A DNA stretch of 64,000 bases from Salticus scenicus (GCA_963930645.1 OZ005648.1:199288480-199352479); one strand, 5' to 3'; positions 46,694-59,079 are shown, numbered from the stretch's first letter. The notes: generated by a model not told the origin, from the letters alone. Translations and numbers: made by a program.

Positions 46694-47494
46694 GTTAATG
46701 AGATGAAATGTCTCTCTTTTGTCTTTTTGTATTTTATATCAATGCTTTTGAAATTTAATATAGGTATTTTTATTTGATAAATGTATGGGTACTTGTTTGT
46801 TAAAATCTGTATGAATGTCACTTTTAAAGATTATTTTTGGATAAATGTAGACTTCGTTTAGCCAAATATTTATGCAAAAAAAAAGAAAAGAAAAAAAAAA
46901 TTTTTTCATATATCTTTACTAAATTGAAATGTTGTTTTGCTGGTAATTTTTATTTAAGGGGTTTGGAATAAATTAATTTTCTATATAATGTGTAAAAGTA
47001 ATTTTTCATATTATTTTGACAACTTAAATTTAATATGGAATTAGTTTGTTTACCACAGTGAATATACATGAGTTAAAGAGAAAATAATAAATAGATAAAT
47101 AAAAAAGGGAATGAAATGAATATATAGAGTTATGTGATATTTGCAGAATTTTAACGAAGCTTTGTTTTTTTAATTCATTAACATCGCAATATTTATTGTG
47201 TTTGAAGTGTTAAATTTTCCATGAGGTAAATTTCTTATTTTTTTAATCAAATACTTAATAAAATTCGTTATTGTTTATTAATTGAATGTTTTATATATAT
47301 TTTATTGCAAAATAATTATTACTTTGTTTATTAATTAAATTTAATTAATTTTCTAATCTAAGAATTAAATTTCAAGTTATTTCGGTTGATTCCTAGATTA
47401 GAGGGGCACTTTCTGCTTGGCGAACTTTCGTAGCGATAAACTGCACTTCCTTGTACACATAACTTAAGAATTCTATTATGACGCAGTATGGAGA
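45466..47494. other. LTR-element interior, 5' segment, non-coding
   Basis: A GTAAGT splice-donor-like motif lies near 45527. The longest frames are 77 codons on the minus strand (45632-45865) and 86 codons on the plus strand (46039-46299, starting MRLLVFTENTSSGRN); neither shows a known motif. T runs lie at about 46376-46397, 46527-46554 and 46669-46693. The segment 45930-46090 is GC-richer than its neighbours and might be a remnant of a leader or gag region, but nothing is recognisable. Confidence 0.55.
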
Positions 47495-48282
47495 GATTTG
47501 ATTGGTTCATTTGTTTTTTATTGATTTGAGTATATTTTACATTGCAGTAGAGCTACATTACGGGAAATTAGGCGATATTTGATTGGTTCACTTGTTTTGA
47601 GCGTATTTTACGTTGCACTAGAGCTACATTCCGGGAAATTAGGCGATATTTGATTGGATCACTTGTTTTGAGCATATTTTACGTTGCACTAGAGCTACAT
47701 TACGGGAAATTAGGCGATATTTGATTGGTTCACTTGTTTTGAGCGTATTTTACGTTGCACTAGAGCTACATTACGGGAAATTAGGCGATATTTGATTGGA
47801 TCACTTGTTTTGAGCGTATTTTACGTTGCACTAGAGCTACATTACGGGAAATTAGGCGATATTTGATTGGATCATTTGTTTTGAGCGTATTTTACGTTGC
47901 ACTAGAGCTACATTGCGGGAAATTAGGCGATATTTGATTGGATCATTTGTTTTGAGCGTATTTTACGTTGCACTAGAGCTACATTGCGGGAAATTAGGCG
48001 ATATTTGATTGGATCATTTGTTTTGAGCGTATTTTACGTTGCACTAGAGCTACATTGCGGGAAATTAGGCGATATTTGATTGGATCATTTGTTTTGAACG
48101 TATTTTACGTTGCACTAGAGCTACATTGCGGGAAATTAGGCGATATTTGATAGGATCATTTGTTTTGAGCGTATTTTACGTTGCACTAGAGCTACATTAC
48201 AGGAAATTAGGCGATATTTGATTGGATCATTTGTTTTGAGCGTATTTCACGTTGCACTAGAGCTAGATTATGGGAAATTTTG
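47495..48282 (+). repeat. 71-bp tandem array, eleven copies
   Basis: The anchor CGGGAAATTAGGCGATATTT, or its close variants, recurs every 71 bp at 47561, 47632, 47703, 47774, 47845, 47916, 47987, 48058, 48129, 48200 and 48271. Units also share GATTGGATCATTTGTTTTGA and TTTTACGTTGCACTAGAGCT. Neighbouring copies are nearly identical, with single-base variants shared by adjacent units (for example CATTGCGGG in the later copies), which points to recent local amplification. It lies within the LTR-element interior. Confidence 0.95.
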
Positions 48283-49320
48283 GTCTTAACATGCGTGATA
48301 GTGATTGCCGCGGAGCCGAGTTACGTGCGTTTTCAGGTTCATGCACAGCGAGGTAGGGGTGTCCAGTGATGTTTTTTTTGGTTTTAACATGCGCGACAGT
48401 GACTGCCGCGGAGCCGAGTTACGTGCGTTTTCAGGTTCATGCACAGCGAGGTAGGGGTGTCCAGTGAAGTTTTTTTGGTTTTAACGTGCGCGACAGTGAC
48501 TGCCGCGGAGCCGAGTTACGTGCGTTTTCAGGTTCATGCACAGCGAGGTAGGGGTGTCCAGTGATGTTTTTTTGGTTTTAACGTGCGCGACAGTGACTGC
48601 CGCGGAGCCGAGTTACGTGCGTTTTCAGGTTCATGCACAGTGAGGTAGGGGTGTCCAGTGATGTTTTTTTGGTTTTAACGTGCGCGACAGTGACTGCCGC
48701 GGAGCCGAGTTACGTGCGTTTTCAGGTTCATGCACAGCGAGGTAGGGGTGTCCAGTGATGTTTTTTTGGTTTTAACGTGCGCGACAGTGACTGCCGTGGA
48801 GCCGAGTTACGTGCGTTTTCAGGTTCATGCACAGCGAGGTGGGGGTGGCCAGTGATGTTTTTTTGGTTTTAACGTGCGCGACAGTGACTGCCGCGGAGCC
48901 GAGTTACGTGCGTTTTCAGGTTCATGCACAGCGAGGTAGGGGTGTCCAGTGATGTTTTTTTGGTTTTAACGTGCGCGACAGTGACTGCCGTGGAGCCGAG
49001 TTACGTGCGTTTTCAGGTTCATGCACAGCGAGGTGGGGGTGTCCAGTGATGTTTTTTTGGTTTTAACGTGCGCGACAGTGACTGCCGCGGAGCCGAGTTA
49101 CGTGCGTTTTCAGGTTCATGCACAGCGAGATAGGGGTGTCCAGTGATGTTTTTTTGGTTTTAACGTGCGCGACAGTGACTGCCGCGGAGCCGAGTTACGT
49201 GCGTTTTCAGGTTCATGCACAGCGAGGTAGGGGTGTCCAGTGATGTTTTTTTTGGTTTTAACGTGCGCGACAGTGACTGCCGCGGAGCCGAGTTACGTGC
49301 GTTTTCAGATTCATAGTTTT
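48283..49320 (+). repeat. 97-bp GC-rich tandem array, eleven copies
   Basis: GCCGCGGAGCCGAGTTACGT recurs at 48307, 48405, 48502, 48599, 48696, 48793, 48890, 48987, 49084, 49181 and about 49279; the sixth and eighth copies read GCCGTGG. Units also share TTTTCAGGTTCATGCACAGC, GAGGTAGGGGTGTCCAGTGA and a T run before GGTTTTAACGTGCGCGACAG. It follows the 71-bp array without a gap. It is strikingly GC-rich and CpG-rich against the AT-rich surroundings and contains no open frame. Confidence 0.95.
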
Positions 49321-50165
49321 ATACAGCCATGTTTCTTTGTTGGTTCATATATCTTAGGGGTATGTCCCAATTCATCCTCCGTCGTTACAGTGGCCGGATC
49401 CGTGAACTTTTAAAACAGATATGCTTTAAATTGCTACAATTAACTAATTATGCATGTATTTTTTTTTTTTTTTCAAATTTAATTAATAAGCACTAAAAAT
49501 AAAATTTAAATATAAAATAGTTAATTTCTATAATTTAAAAAAAAATTATAATATTGCGAATAAAGTAAACGTTGTCTGTAGAAAATGGGGATATTTGGTT
49601 GCCGTAGTCATTGCCCACAACGTAGCACTAGTTCGACGTAAAACTCACTCACAGAATCACTTGTTGGTCAAGTTTATGAAAACTAGCTAATTTTCCCCTC
49701 CGCTGAAATGTAAGTGTTACTGAAAAATTCGAAACGATATGTGTCTGGAGAAATGAAAGCGTATCATTTGATAACTTGAAAATATGTTTTTTATTTTATT
49801 TGTATATTCTCATACTTTTTATACCGATGTGTTTCGATTCATTTGAATGCGGTTTTAGAATCCTCGAATGTTACGAATTAACTGAGCGCGAAGTGAAATA
49901 TTTGATATGTGATTTACGTATTATGGAGTCAACAGAAATTTCAAAATGGAAAAAAATAAATAAATTAATAAATAAATAAATAAAATTCATGTTGCATTTA
50001 TTGTAAGTTTTCATGCTTTTTTAATTACTTTTAAAGTTATATTTTTATTCTGAATTTTCATTTATTTAATTACATTTATTGTGTTGTTGAAATCAATTTG
50101 CTCTTAAAACTTCGATGAGAAAACGTGTATTTTGTTAAGTATTTGCTTATTTATTAAAATATTGT
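49321..50165. other. LTR-element interior after the arrays, non-coding
   Basis: Begins with a GC-richer stretch (49360-49410) containing CCGTCGTTACAGTGGCCGG, which could be a splice-acceptor-like or former LTR/primer-site junction; this is only a guess. The 67-codon frame at 49776-49979 has no known motif and ends in an AATAAATA-rich tail. Confidence 0.4.
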
Positions 50166-50408
50166 AGTTAAAAAGTTAATTAACCATCGCCATTTTATGA
50201 AATTGCTTCGATAATTTTATTTAATTACGTTAAATGGTCGTCTGCATTATTATTTATTTCATTTCGAACGTAAACAAACGTTTTGTAAGTTAAAAAGTTA
50301 ATTAACCATCGCCATTTTATTAAAATTCTTCGATAATTTCATTTATTTTCGTTAAATAGTCGTCTGCATTAGTATTTATTTCATTTCGAACGTAAACAAA
50401 CGTTTTTT
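50166..50408 (+). repeat. 122-bp direct doublet
   Basis: Two copies (50166-50287 and 50288-50408) share AGTTAAAAAGTTAATTAACC, ATCGCCATTTTAT and CATTTCGAACGTAAACAAAC followed by GTTTT. It lies inside the LTR-element interior. Confidence 0.9.
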
Positions 50409-52372
50409 TAGGTTGCCATTAGATAAATTCATTACCTTGGTTCGTTGGCGCACGGATAATATCGCCACAATGTAAACAAACGCCAATGCCCCTCTATTCT
50501 GAACATCTGCCGTTATTTCTTATGTGGCGTTTTCCAGGCTGGTTTGAAATACACAAACCTTTTTTTTATATATACCTTTTTGGAGATGTGTCGGCGAAAA
50601 TTCGTTTTTGATATCAGTCGATATCTAGACACTTATTTCTCCTCTTTTTACACACAAATTTTTTTTGTTCTCTTTTTTTTTAACCCGCTTGGAATTGCCA
50701 TTGTATTATCGTGTCTAAAAAAAAAAAAAAAAAAAATTGATAAATAAATAAAATAAATATAGTGATAATTTCAGGTATTCCCATACCTTTGTTTCATAAA
50801 TTTATATTTTTCATTACTTTTAAGGTCATATTTTAAAGCAAAATTTAGAAATATATTTTAGAGAACTTAGTTGATATATTTTTTTTTACTTAATATGTTA
50901 CATAACTTTCACACCTTTACATAAATTATTGATATTCATTTTTTTAATTTTAAAGATAATGGGTTTATTTTTCTTATCATGGTTTTATTAAATCAAAGAT
51001 ATTTACAATTGGCTTCTTAGAAGTTGAGGCTGTATAATTTTGTGCATCACTGTGTTTCAAAACCTAACTGTCAAAACACTACACTTTTCTCTAAATACCA
51101 TTATTTATCCTTTCATTTGAAAATAATTAAACAAATATAATAATTTAGATTTATACATCTCATTTAAGTCCTTGAATTAAAAGAGGCACAATTAATATAT
51201 TAGGATTTAAGTTTATGTAATTTTGTGCCACAATGTGCATTAGTAGCGCGCCTAATTGCACTTGTGTTGTTGACATTCAATGCTGTTTTTCTTATCTTAA
51301 ATTTCTGGCCAAATTTTTCTTGATGAGGGGACCTGCATTGATTGTCTTAGTTTGCATGATTTTACATTAAACTTCGTTTAATTTGAGTATTGCTATAATT
51401 AACTTACATTTTTTACTATTTAAATTTTACATAAAATTGAACATAAGTATTTTACAGAATCGATTAGAATTGCTTGTATTTAGGGTATTTTTATCATTGT
51501 TTACTAATATTATTTCTATAAAAAGATCTTTCTCACAACGCATAGGTACATATTCACTTACACAGTGACAGAATATATAAATAAAATAAAATATTGAGGA
51601 TAAATATTAATCAATTAGTTATTTCTCCAACAATTTTCATCTTTTAAACTCTATTTTGTATTCCTGCAATTACGTAAATCCAGTACATAATAGTATTTTA
51701 TGAATCTATACTGGCCGTATCTTGTTGCATGCAGGTGTCCTAAATTTAACACGCAATTTTCCAAATTTACATATTTCTTTTCTCATTTTTTCGGATATTT
51801 AAAACATGGTCTTTCATGTAAATCTAGCAGATTTGTTAGTCTTGAACATAGGGTCCAATGTTGTTTTCATTATTCTTACTAGGCATTCTTAAATAATCAT
51901 GTACAATCACTTATACAAAAAGAGAATTGGTTGTATGTCTTAGATACCTAAACACATAAACATAATTTTTATTCTAATATTATTTTTGGTTGTCGAATTT
52001 TTTTTTTTCAAGTTATAATTTTTATAATAACATAACACAGTGTTTTCTTTGCCCATTTTAACTAAAATGTTACATTTTAATACAAATGTTTTAATTATTC
52101 CTTTTTTCTAATTTCACAAACCTTAAGAAATTTTATAACACATTATATATTTTTGTCGGTTAGATGATATCGCGTAAACCCAGGTATTATTATGCTGGTC
52201 GTGAAATTCGACATCTAATGTAATCTTTCATTTCACACTTTTTTTTTTCACATTCATTAAATTTTGTAAGATGACACCTATCATCATCTTCTAAAATTTT
52301 AACTCTTAATTACTTTTCATACGAAATTTATTTTATATGCATAATAGTTTTATTTTGTTCATTTTCGTACAA

Positions 52373-52405
<33 letters not shown>

Positions 52406-54183
52406 AAGTCTGCTTGATTTTTTTTTTTTTTTTTTTTTGTAACAGAAATAAACATCTCGCCGTTCTGAGTTTTATTTATGTTCTAATAATAATAATAGTG
52501 ATTTTTTTTTTTCTCATTCAGTTCAAATACGTTGATTGCAGAGGAGAAGTTTTTGTTTATATTTTACTGTACATATGGCATATTTTATCGCATTTATTCG
52601 TTATTTCATGTTTGTTTATTGATGTTTATATCAATATGTCTATTATATATATATAGGAATATTTTTCTACTATTGCTAGCTAATAATTATGACAATATAT
52701 ATATGGTAAGCTTACTTAAACATCGAATTGGGCCCACTGCTGAACAATTGCAGTATTTTTTTTTAAAGATAAAGAAAAAGAAAAACATCTTTTGCACATG
52801 TGTGAACAGATTTATTTTACTGTTCTTTTTATCAGCTGATTTGGTGAAATTTTTTTATTCACCTTTTTGAAGTGAGATTACACTTCTTGTACTCGAGTCT
52901 TTTTATTATTTTACTGAGAAATTTATATAGTCTTTGAAGCTATTGTGTATATCTACTTTATGCGCATTTTCATTTTTATTTTTGAGGCCTCATCTCAGCT
53001 CACCTCATCTCAGCTCATCTCATTTCAGCTCTGCTCAGTTCAGTAGATAATACTGTTGTTTTAGTCATGACTTTTTACTTTTAATGTTTGTTTATAATTT
53101 TCTGTGCACGTTAAATTCGCAATTTTAGCGCTTTCATCTGCGGCTATGGGAATTTATTTTTTTGTGGCATTTTTTTTAATTTTTTTGCAATTTTAATGTT
53201 TGTTGGAACACTTACAGACATATACTAAATTTTTAATAGTTCAAATTATTTCAGTTGATATTCATTTTTACAATACTGTTTAAATATTTTAACATATCAC
53301 TCATTTGATTTTTTTAATTACACATATACACATCTACTCTTTAAGCACAATTGTGTTGCTCTGGTTCTCAGTATATTAATGACTTCTATAATCTACGGAT
53401 TTCGACCATTATATTGGTTTCAACACTTGTAATTGTGTAGGGGATTTCACATTTTCACAACAATTTTGGAAGGTTATGTTTTATTGGCTTTCAAAGATAC
53501 TTATAATTCATTAACACATGTTTGATAAATATTTTGGGTGACAAAATAAATAATTAAAATAATAATAAAATAATGATCAATAAAAAGATATTGATATAAA
53601 TTACTTAGTAGATTTTAAATAAATAACATGAGGATGTATGTGACTTTTGGAAATATTTGGATTGTATTTTTTTTTCCTAGTTATATTTTCATTGTTGTCA
53701 AAGTTTCGTTTGAAACATTCAAAGATTCTTTGCGTGAACACATCACCTCTTTCACACGATGCATTTTTAACAGATTCACACTAATTTTTATCTCATTTGA
53801 ATGACATGATCAGTTTATTTTAACTTTTGCAAACACTTTATATTTAATAATTCTATTACACACACACACAAAATTATATATTTTTTTTTTTCTATGTTTC
53901 TACATGTGTTCCTGTATATGTTTTCTTTTGGGTCGGAATTTCATTGTATTATTGGCTGGTTTCTCAGTTTGTCAGTCATAATGCAAATTTATCCAATAGT
54001 ATTCCATTATCTTTCACATGCATGTTTTCCATGCTTTTCTTCATTATTCTCAAACTTGGCCTCACAACCCAATGTTTGACACACATACACACTCTCACAA
54101 AATTTTATCTGACCTATTTAGTTGCTATTTCATTGGTTCACATGTGGAGATAATTACATTTTCTTTTATTAAATTTTCACACG

Positions 54184-54221
<38 letters not shown>

Positions 54222-54659
54222 AGACTAGTTACAATAATAATACACACATACACAAAAGTAGATAAATTTTTTTGTCAACTTGCAATAAATTCTGTTATGT
54301 TTTTAGAGCCTATTTGTTTTTCAAAGAAATACATAAAAAGTGAAATTTCCGTACATAGTCGGTACGTTTTAAAATTTTGTTTTTATCAAAAAAATTTTTT
54401 TCTTGTTTAAAGAGTAAAACTCTTGCAGAAAATTTTCTGTCAGCTTAAATTAAATATTTAATTATTTAAAATTTCTTAATTAAAATAAGTCCTTTTTATA
54501 AGGTTTACACCACAGATGCATTTTGAATGGTACCTTGAAATCATCTGTGTGTTGTAAGAGGTAGTCTGTAGAGAGGTATGTGGCTGGTTCACTCTTCATT
54601 TTTTAAGACTATTTCTTGCTGAGCAGTATTAAAAAATTATCTGTGTAACATACAGTATC

Positions 54660-54695
<36 letters not shown>

Positions 54696-55881
54696 TATTG
54701 AATATTAATTGGGCTCGATAAAATAATAGTTCAACTGTAATTATAAAAACAATAGTGTATTTAGATTTTTTTTTTTTTTTTTTTTTTTTGCTGTTTTTGA
54801 CATTTTTTATGAGTTGTATTCTTATCACCTATTTCAGGTCTACTCAGAGTTTATGCATTAAAAAGTATATTATTATTGAGATCATGTTTGTTTTGAGAAA
54901 TTCAAATGCTAATTCATTTGTTAAAATTTTGTTCAGGAAAAGGAAATTATTTCATACGGGTAAATTTTAATTTTTTTTTTTTTTTTTTTTTTCTGACCAA
55001 CACAATCTATTGAAATAAAGTTGGTTCATAAATTTATGCAAAAGAAAAATTAGAATGCATAAAAATAAATAGAATTTAATAAAAAAAATAAAATAAAATA
55101 AAATAATGATTTTCTTGAATTCTTACATGTGCGCTTTTATTCTGACATAGGGCTAATTTTTTTTTTTTTTTTTTACACATTTTTACACATACAAAGGACA
55201 TTTCATTATGTCACTTTGCAGAATGCTGGTTGTCATTTTTGCACAACATGAAGCCTCTTCTGCTTCACACATATAGTTCATTACGCTATGTTCGGTTTGG
55301 CATCACAAAACCATAATATCTGTCATAGCTATTGTTCTGTTCTACACTCTCTGGCTCACTTTGTTGGAATTTAATTTTTCACGTGTAGGATGATAGTTTT
55401 TTTTACTCGAAAAAAAAAATTTTTTTTTTCTGAATCTTTTTCATATTAATGCAGTATTTTTTTTTTTTTTTTTTTTTGTTTTTTAAATTAACAAAATACA
55501 AATTTAATTGATTTTCATATTTTTGTTACTGATTTCCTTTTCCTTATTATCAACCATACATACACTGCAATGAATGATTATTTTTAATGTTTTACACATT
55601 TTATATGTCATAGTTGGATAATTTATTGATTATGTAATTTGTTTCAGATATTTCAACTTTATCATAACAATGGTTAGTTACGTCTTGTGTGTTGTTCCAT
55701 ATAGGTGAATTTTTTTTTTCAGATTTAGTGTTATATGCCACAATTTTTTTGTTTGTTTATCAAAAGATTATTTTAGATTTCCCACAATGGTTTTGTATAA
55801 TGCTGTTGTGAAGGTGAGAGAGAGCGTTTTATGTTTTTATAATTTTTGTCCATTTTGACGATTCATTTTTTTCCTCGTCGC
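50409..55881. other. LTR-element interior, long T-rich non-coding segment
   Basis: About 5.5 kb with T greatly exceeding A on the plus strand and many T runs (for example near 52418-52438, 54187-54216, 54765-54789, 54970-54992 and 55456-55477), plus two long A runs (52373-52403 and 54666-54693). A short CTCATCTCAG-type repeat lies at 52985-53042. All listed open frames here (60-130 codons) are Phe/Ile/Leu-rich products of T-richness, with no motif. No polymerase or integrase signature was found on either strand. Confidence 0.6.
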
Positions 55882-55892
55882 AGGGGGAGAAA
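55882..55892 (+). promoter_or_regulatory. Candidate polypurine tract
   Basis: AGGGGGAGAAA ends two bases before the right LTR, at the expected position for plus-strand priming. Confidence 0.75.
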
Positions 55893-55894
55893 TA

Positions 55895-56822
55895 TGTGAA
55901 GTCGTTCCTTCACATATATGAGTTTTAATTATAGCTTTAAATAAAGGCAATATATAATTACTATATTTTCAATAAATTAAATGGCTAATAAAAATAGATA
56001 ACGAAATTCTAAATTACTTTTATATTTATTCGCTTTTGTCTATAATAGATATCTTAATTCTAATAATACTTTATCCCTTATGCTATTAATAAATCTTCTG
56101 AGAACAAAAAACATATTCTTTTTAAATGACATCTCTCAGAATAATAATCTTTCCTAAATCATTTAAAAAATAAAATATAAAAAAATATTATTTTATATAT
56201 AAGCCGTTGTATACATAATTACATTTTCATTCTTCTAAAATTGCGCAAGTCCACTTTGTTATAAATAAATTAGGCTATAATTTCCGTTGTGGTATCATTA
56301 AAGGGTAATTTAGATTTTTTTTTATCACAGAATGTGCAATAATTTCCAGACTTTATGTCTCTCTTATTCAACGGTCTTCTGGCGATAAAATTTGGCATTG
56401 ATGATTGGCGTTATTTCTTTAACGGACATGCAAAATTCAAAAGATTTATATTAATTTGATCTAGAAACAATGGATTGGCTTTGGCTGGAAAGTTTGACAC
56501 TGTTTTAATAATTTTGGCGTAATTCATCAGTCCGGTCTGGATTGCGACTCAGTCAACTGCAGATTCTCTCGTTAACTACTGGTGTAAAAACAACGAATTC
56601 GCGGAGCCCTCTTTCTCTCATCTCTGTATGTCTGTTAAACTTTATAATAGACATTTTGAAATACTTTTTATAAAGACTTTCTTGATTTTCATGCTGATTA
56701 AATAGGGATGATTGCTGCAAAATTATTGATTCTTATTTCCTCACGGCCTAAAGTTTATTGTTCCTGGAGTTATTATTGCGACCCTTATCCTATAGCTCAA
56801 GTTAACCAGAATCTACCTTACA
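55895..56822 (+). repeat. Right LTR, 928 bp
   Basis: Direct copy of 44508-45441 with the same TGTGAAGTCG start and ACCTTACA end. Confidence 0.9.
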
Positions 56823-56827
56823 GTAAT
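56823..56827. other. Right 5-bp target duplication of the LTR element
   Basis: GTAAT, identical to 44503-44507. Confidence 0.9.
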
Positions 56828-57177
56828 GAGCAATAAATATTTAGCTTAAACATTCGCCAACATCTGAAATCATATGCAAACACACCAAAGTCAGAGTAAT
56901 CAATTTGTGCAATATAGTGTCATTTGAGAAAGCGGATGTGTTTAAAATGTGAGAGGATACTGTGAATACATTGCCATCTATTGGTCAAAATGTAACTATT
57001 TTTTTCGTATATATAAAAAAAAATCCCAGGCTTTTCTTCGCATTTCCGAGAAAACTGCATGGTCAATACTTTTTGAATAATATTTTTTTTATCTTTTGTG
57101 TGTGTGTGTGTGTGATTTATAGATTAGCCTGTGTATATATATATATGTATATATGTGTATGTATATGTATATCTATC

Positions 57178-57214
<37 letters not shown>

Positions 57215-57544
57215 TTACTTTGTAGTTTTTTTAATCTGCAAACTTATGTCTCGTGACTTATCGGATTTTCGTTGAAATTTTTCATGACTGTAGATTTTAT
57301 TCTGTATAAATTTGATTTAATTTTTAACAATTTAAATTTATTTCAAATTCCTGTGAAATTTTCTTTTAATTTGCTTCTGAAATTTGCTTCTGATTTCATT
57401 CTTAACGTCTTATTAGGTGTTAATTGGCTTGTCGGATTTTGATTGAAATTTTTCATGACTGTAGATTGTATTCAGTAATTTTGATTTCATCTTCCTTACG
57501 AATTTTTATCCTTTTAATTTTATTTCATTTGTAACGTCCTATTA
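56828..57544. repeat. Gene-free flank with GT/TA microsatellite and a 175-bp doublet
   Basis: Mixed GT and TA repeats span 57097-57215. A direct doublet follows: GTTGAAATTTTTCATGACTG near 57270 and TTGAAATTTTTCATGACTGT near 57446, each preceded by a TCGGATTTT block. The 87-codon frame at 56962-57225 is a shadow of the microsatellite. Confidence 0.7.
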
Positions 57545-57790
57545 CAGTCGGCAGGAAAATTATTGAAGCACACATCTACATTTTTCTTTCTATCTTTCTT
57601 TTCTTTTCCTTTTTTTTTTTTTTGTCTGTTTGATCGCTAATTTTATTATTAATTTACTTTTTATAAACAGCATAAAACTAAGATCATGGCTCGACAAATA
57701 TTCACTTAACAAAAATGCACATCTTTTAAATAGGAATTATTTCTAGCGCTTCAATTATGTCAATGGGACTTTTTACTCTGTAAATTTTTG
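57545..57790. mobile_element. Possible Tc1-type terminal fragment
   Basis: CAGTCGGCAGGAAAATTATT follows a TA and resembles a Tc1/mariner terminal repeat, with GAAGCACAC next. No transposase and no matching right end were found, so it is a weak call. Confidence 0.3.
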
Positions 57791-57856
57791 ACGACAGGCA
57801 TACACAGTCTTCAGAAATTAATTTATGGTTATCGATATAAATATTAAGATTAAAAT

Positions 57857-57893
<37 letters not shown>

Positions 57894-58729
57894 CATTTAT
57901 ACATGTCAGAAATACAAAGAAAAATATAAAAATATCGCTTGTATATCTATGGAACTCGCTGGGTCCATGCGGTAACCCTAAACAACAAAATGCCTGATGC
58001 GCCAGTTCGTATATACAGGAGATTTAACCAAAAAGATAAATAACTACAAACCTTCACAGTTACGGATATCAGTTTAAACGCAAAACAGATAACCATTTAA
58101 TTTCGCAGTATCGACCAAATTGCGAAATATCTCTTCAAAACTATCTATATAAATATTTTTCTAACGTAGACCAGTTACGATTAAATTTTTTTTGTGACGA
58201 TACGATAGTAACGTCATGAGAGAACAAATTTCTTAGAGTCATAGTGCAAACTAAATAAAAAAGAAACGAGAAAAACACTGTGGATAATACAATAGAATGT
58301 AGCGTATAAGGTGGCATTTTTAAAGCAAGACTTTTAGTTTTTAATTGTGATTCAAAACAATTTTGAAAACATCGTGTGGCGCAGACGTTAAAGGTGCTAT
58401 CTGATTAGTCAAACCAGATTGGATTGATCAAAAGATCAGATTGATTAAATTCGGCTGCTAGAGATTTCAGCTACAAAAATTTATTCTAATAAACGTAATT
58501 TTAAATATTGATTTTTAAAAACGTTCTTGAAAGTGTATTAATTTTCAGTTCATTTAAAATGACACAAATTGCTTCCTTTTGTTCAAAAGTAAATCATACA
58601 AAAATTGACGTCATAGAAAGTTTCTTTAATCTACTGTGTGAATTAATATATATATATATATATATATATAGCAACCTTTCTTCGGCAAGCTTTGTATTTC
58701 TGAACGCGCTATTTTACTGACACTTTTTT
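57791..58729. other. No gene seen; 33-T run and TA repeat
   Basis: T run at about 57861-57893 and TA repeat at about 58646-58671. The rest is AT-rich without recognised families. The last twelve bases (58718-58729) are the left target duplication of the next SINE. Confidence 0.5.
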
Positions 58730-58958
58730 GGGCCCTCCGTGGCCGAGTGGTTTTGTCACCACACTGCTAATCGTCTTCGAGCGTAGAGAAGCGGGTTCGA
58801 TTCCCACGCTGGTCCTGGGTGTTTTTCCAATTATTCGTATCGTAATTCTGACATGTGGTATCGTAATTCTGACTTAACCTGACGAAGGTTTACAAGCATA
58901 CTTCCAAGTCAAGCATACAAATCTGATGTATATATGTTATCATTAACTGAAAATGAAA
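58730..58958 (+). mobile_element. tRNA-derived SINE with 12-bp target duplication
   Basis: The head reads GGGCCCTCCGTGGCCGAGTG (box A within GTGGCCGAGTGG), and AAGCGGGTTCGATTCCCACG carries box B; together they look like a Leu/Ser-type tRNA. The body includes GGTCCTGGGTGTTTTTCC and a small internal duplication of TATCGTAATTCTGAC. The exact direct repeat TGACACTTTTTT flanks it at 58718-58729 and 58959-58970. Its tRNA head resembles that of the SINE at 18411-18637, but the bodies differ, so they are separate families. Confidence 0.9.
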
Positions 58959-59079
58959 TGACACTTTTTTAAATTGTAATATGCCCAAAATACGAAATTC
59001 TGAAATATTTAAATATTTCATAGGTTCGTCTTCTAGGCTTCTTGGAAGATTTAAAAGGGTGCATTAAACATCAGAGCAA

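Larger units (their letters stand above)
44508..56822 (+). mobile_element. Complete LTR retroelement with non-coding interior (LARD-like), 12.3 kb
   Basis: Two direct LTRs (44508-45441 and 55895-56822) start TGTGAAGTCG and end ACCTTACA, fitting the TG...CA rule. They are flanked by the exact 5-bp duplication GTAAT. A TGG-starting candidate primer-binding site follows the left LTR, and a purine tract precedes the right LTR, so the transcript runs on the plus strand. The 10.45-kb interior has no open frame over 130 codons and no gag, protease, reverse transcriptase, RNase H or integrase motif I can detect. It holds a 71-bp array, a 97-bp array, a 122-bp doublet and a T-rich segment. This fits a large retrotransposon derivative moved in trans by another element. 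About ten differences between the LTRs imply a fairly young insertion. Confidence 0.88.

Noticed and set aside
47495..49320. CRISPR-like array
   Set aside because: The repeats are head to tail with no unique spacers, in eukaryotic DNA; these are satellite arrays.
49360..49410. Second LTR end and primer-binding site just after the 97-bp array
   Set aside because: CCGTCGTTACA followed by GTGGCCGG is suggestive, but no paired LTR was found.
54018..54410. 130-codon plus-strand frame, the longest in the window
   Set aside because: It crosses a T run of about 30 bases giving poly-Phe, with no domain; explained by the T skew of the LTR-element interior.
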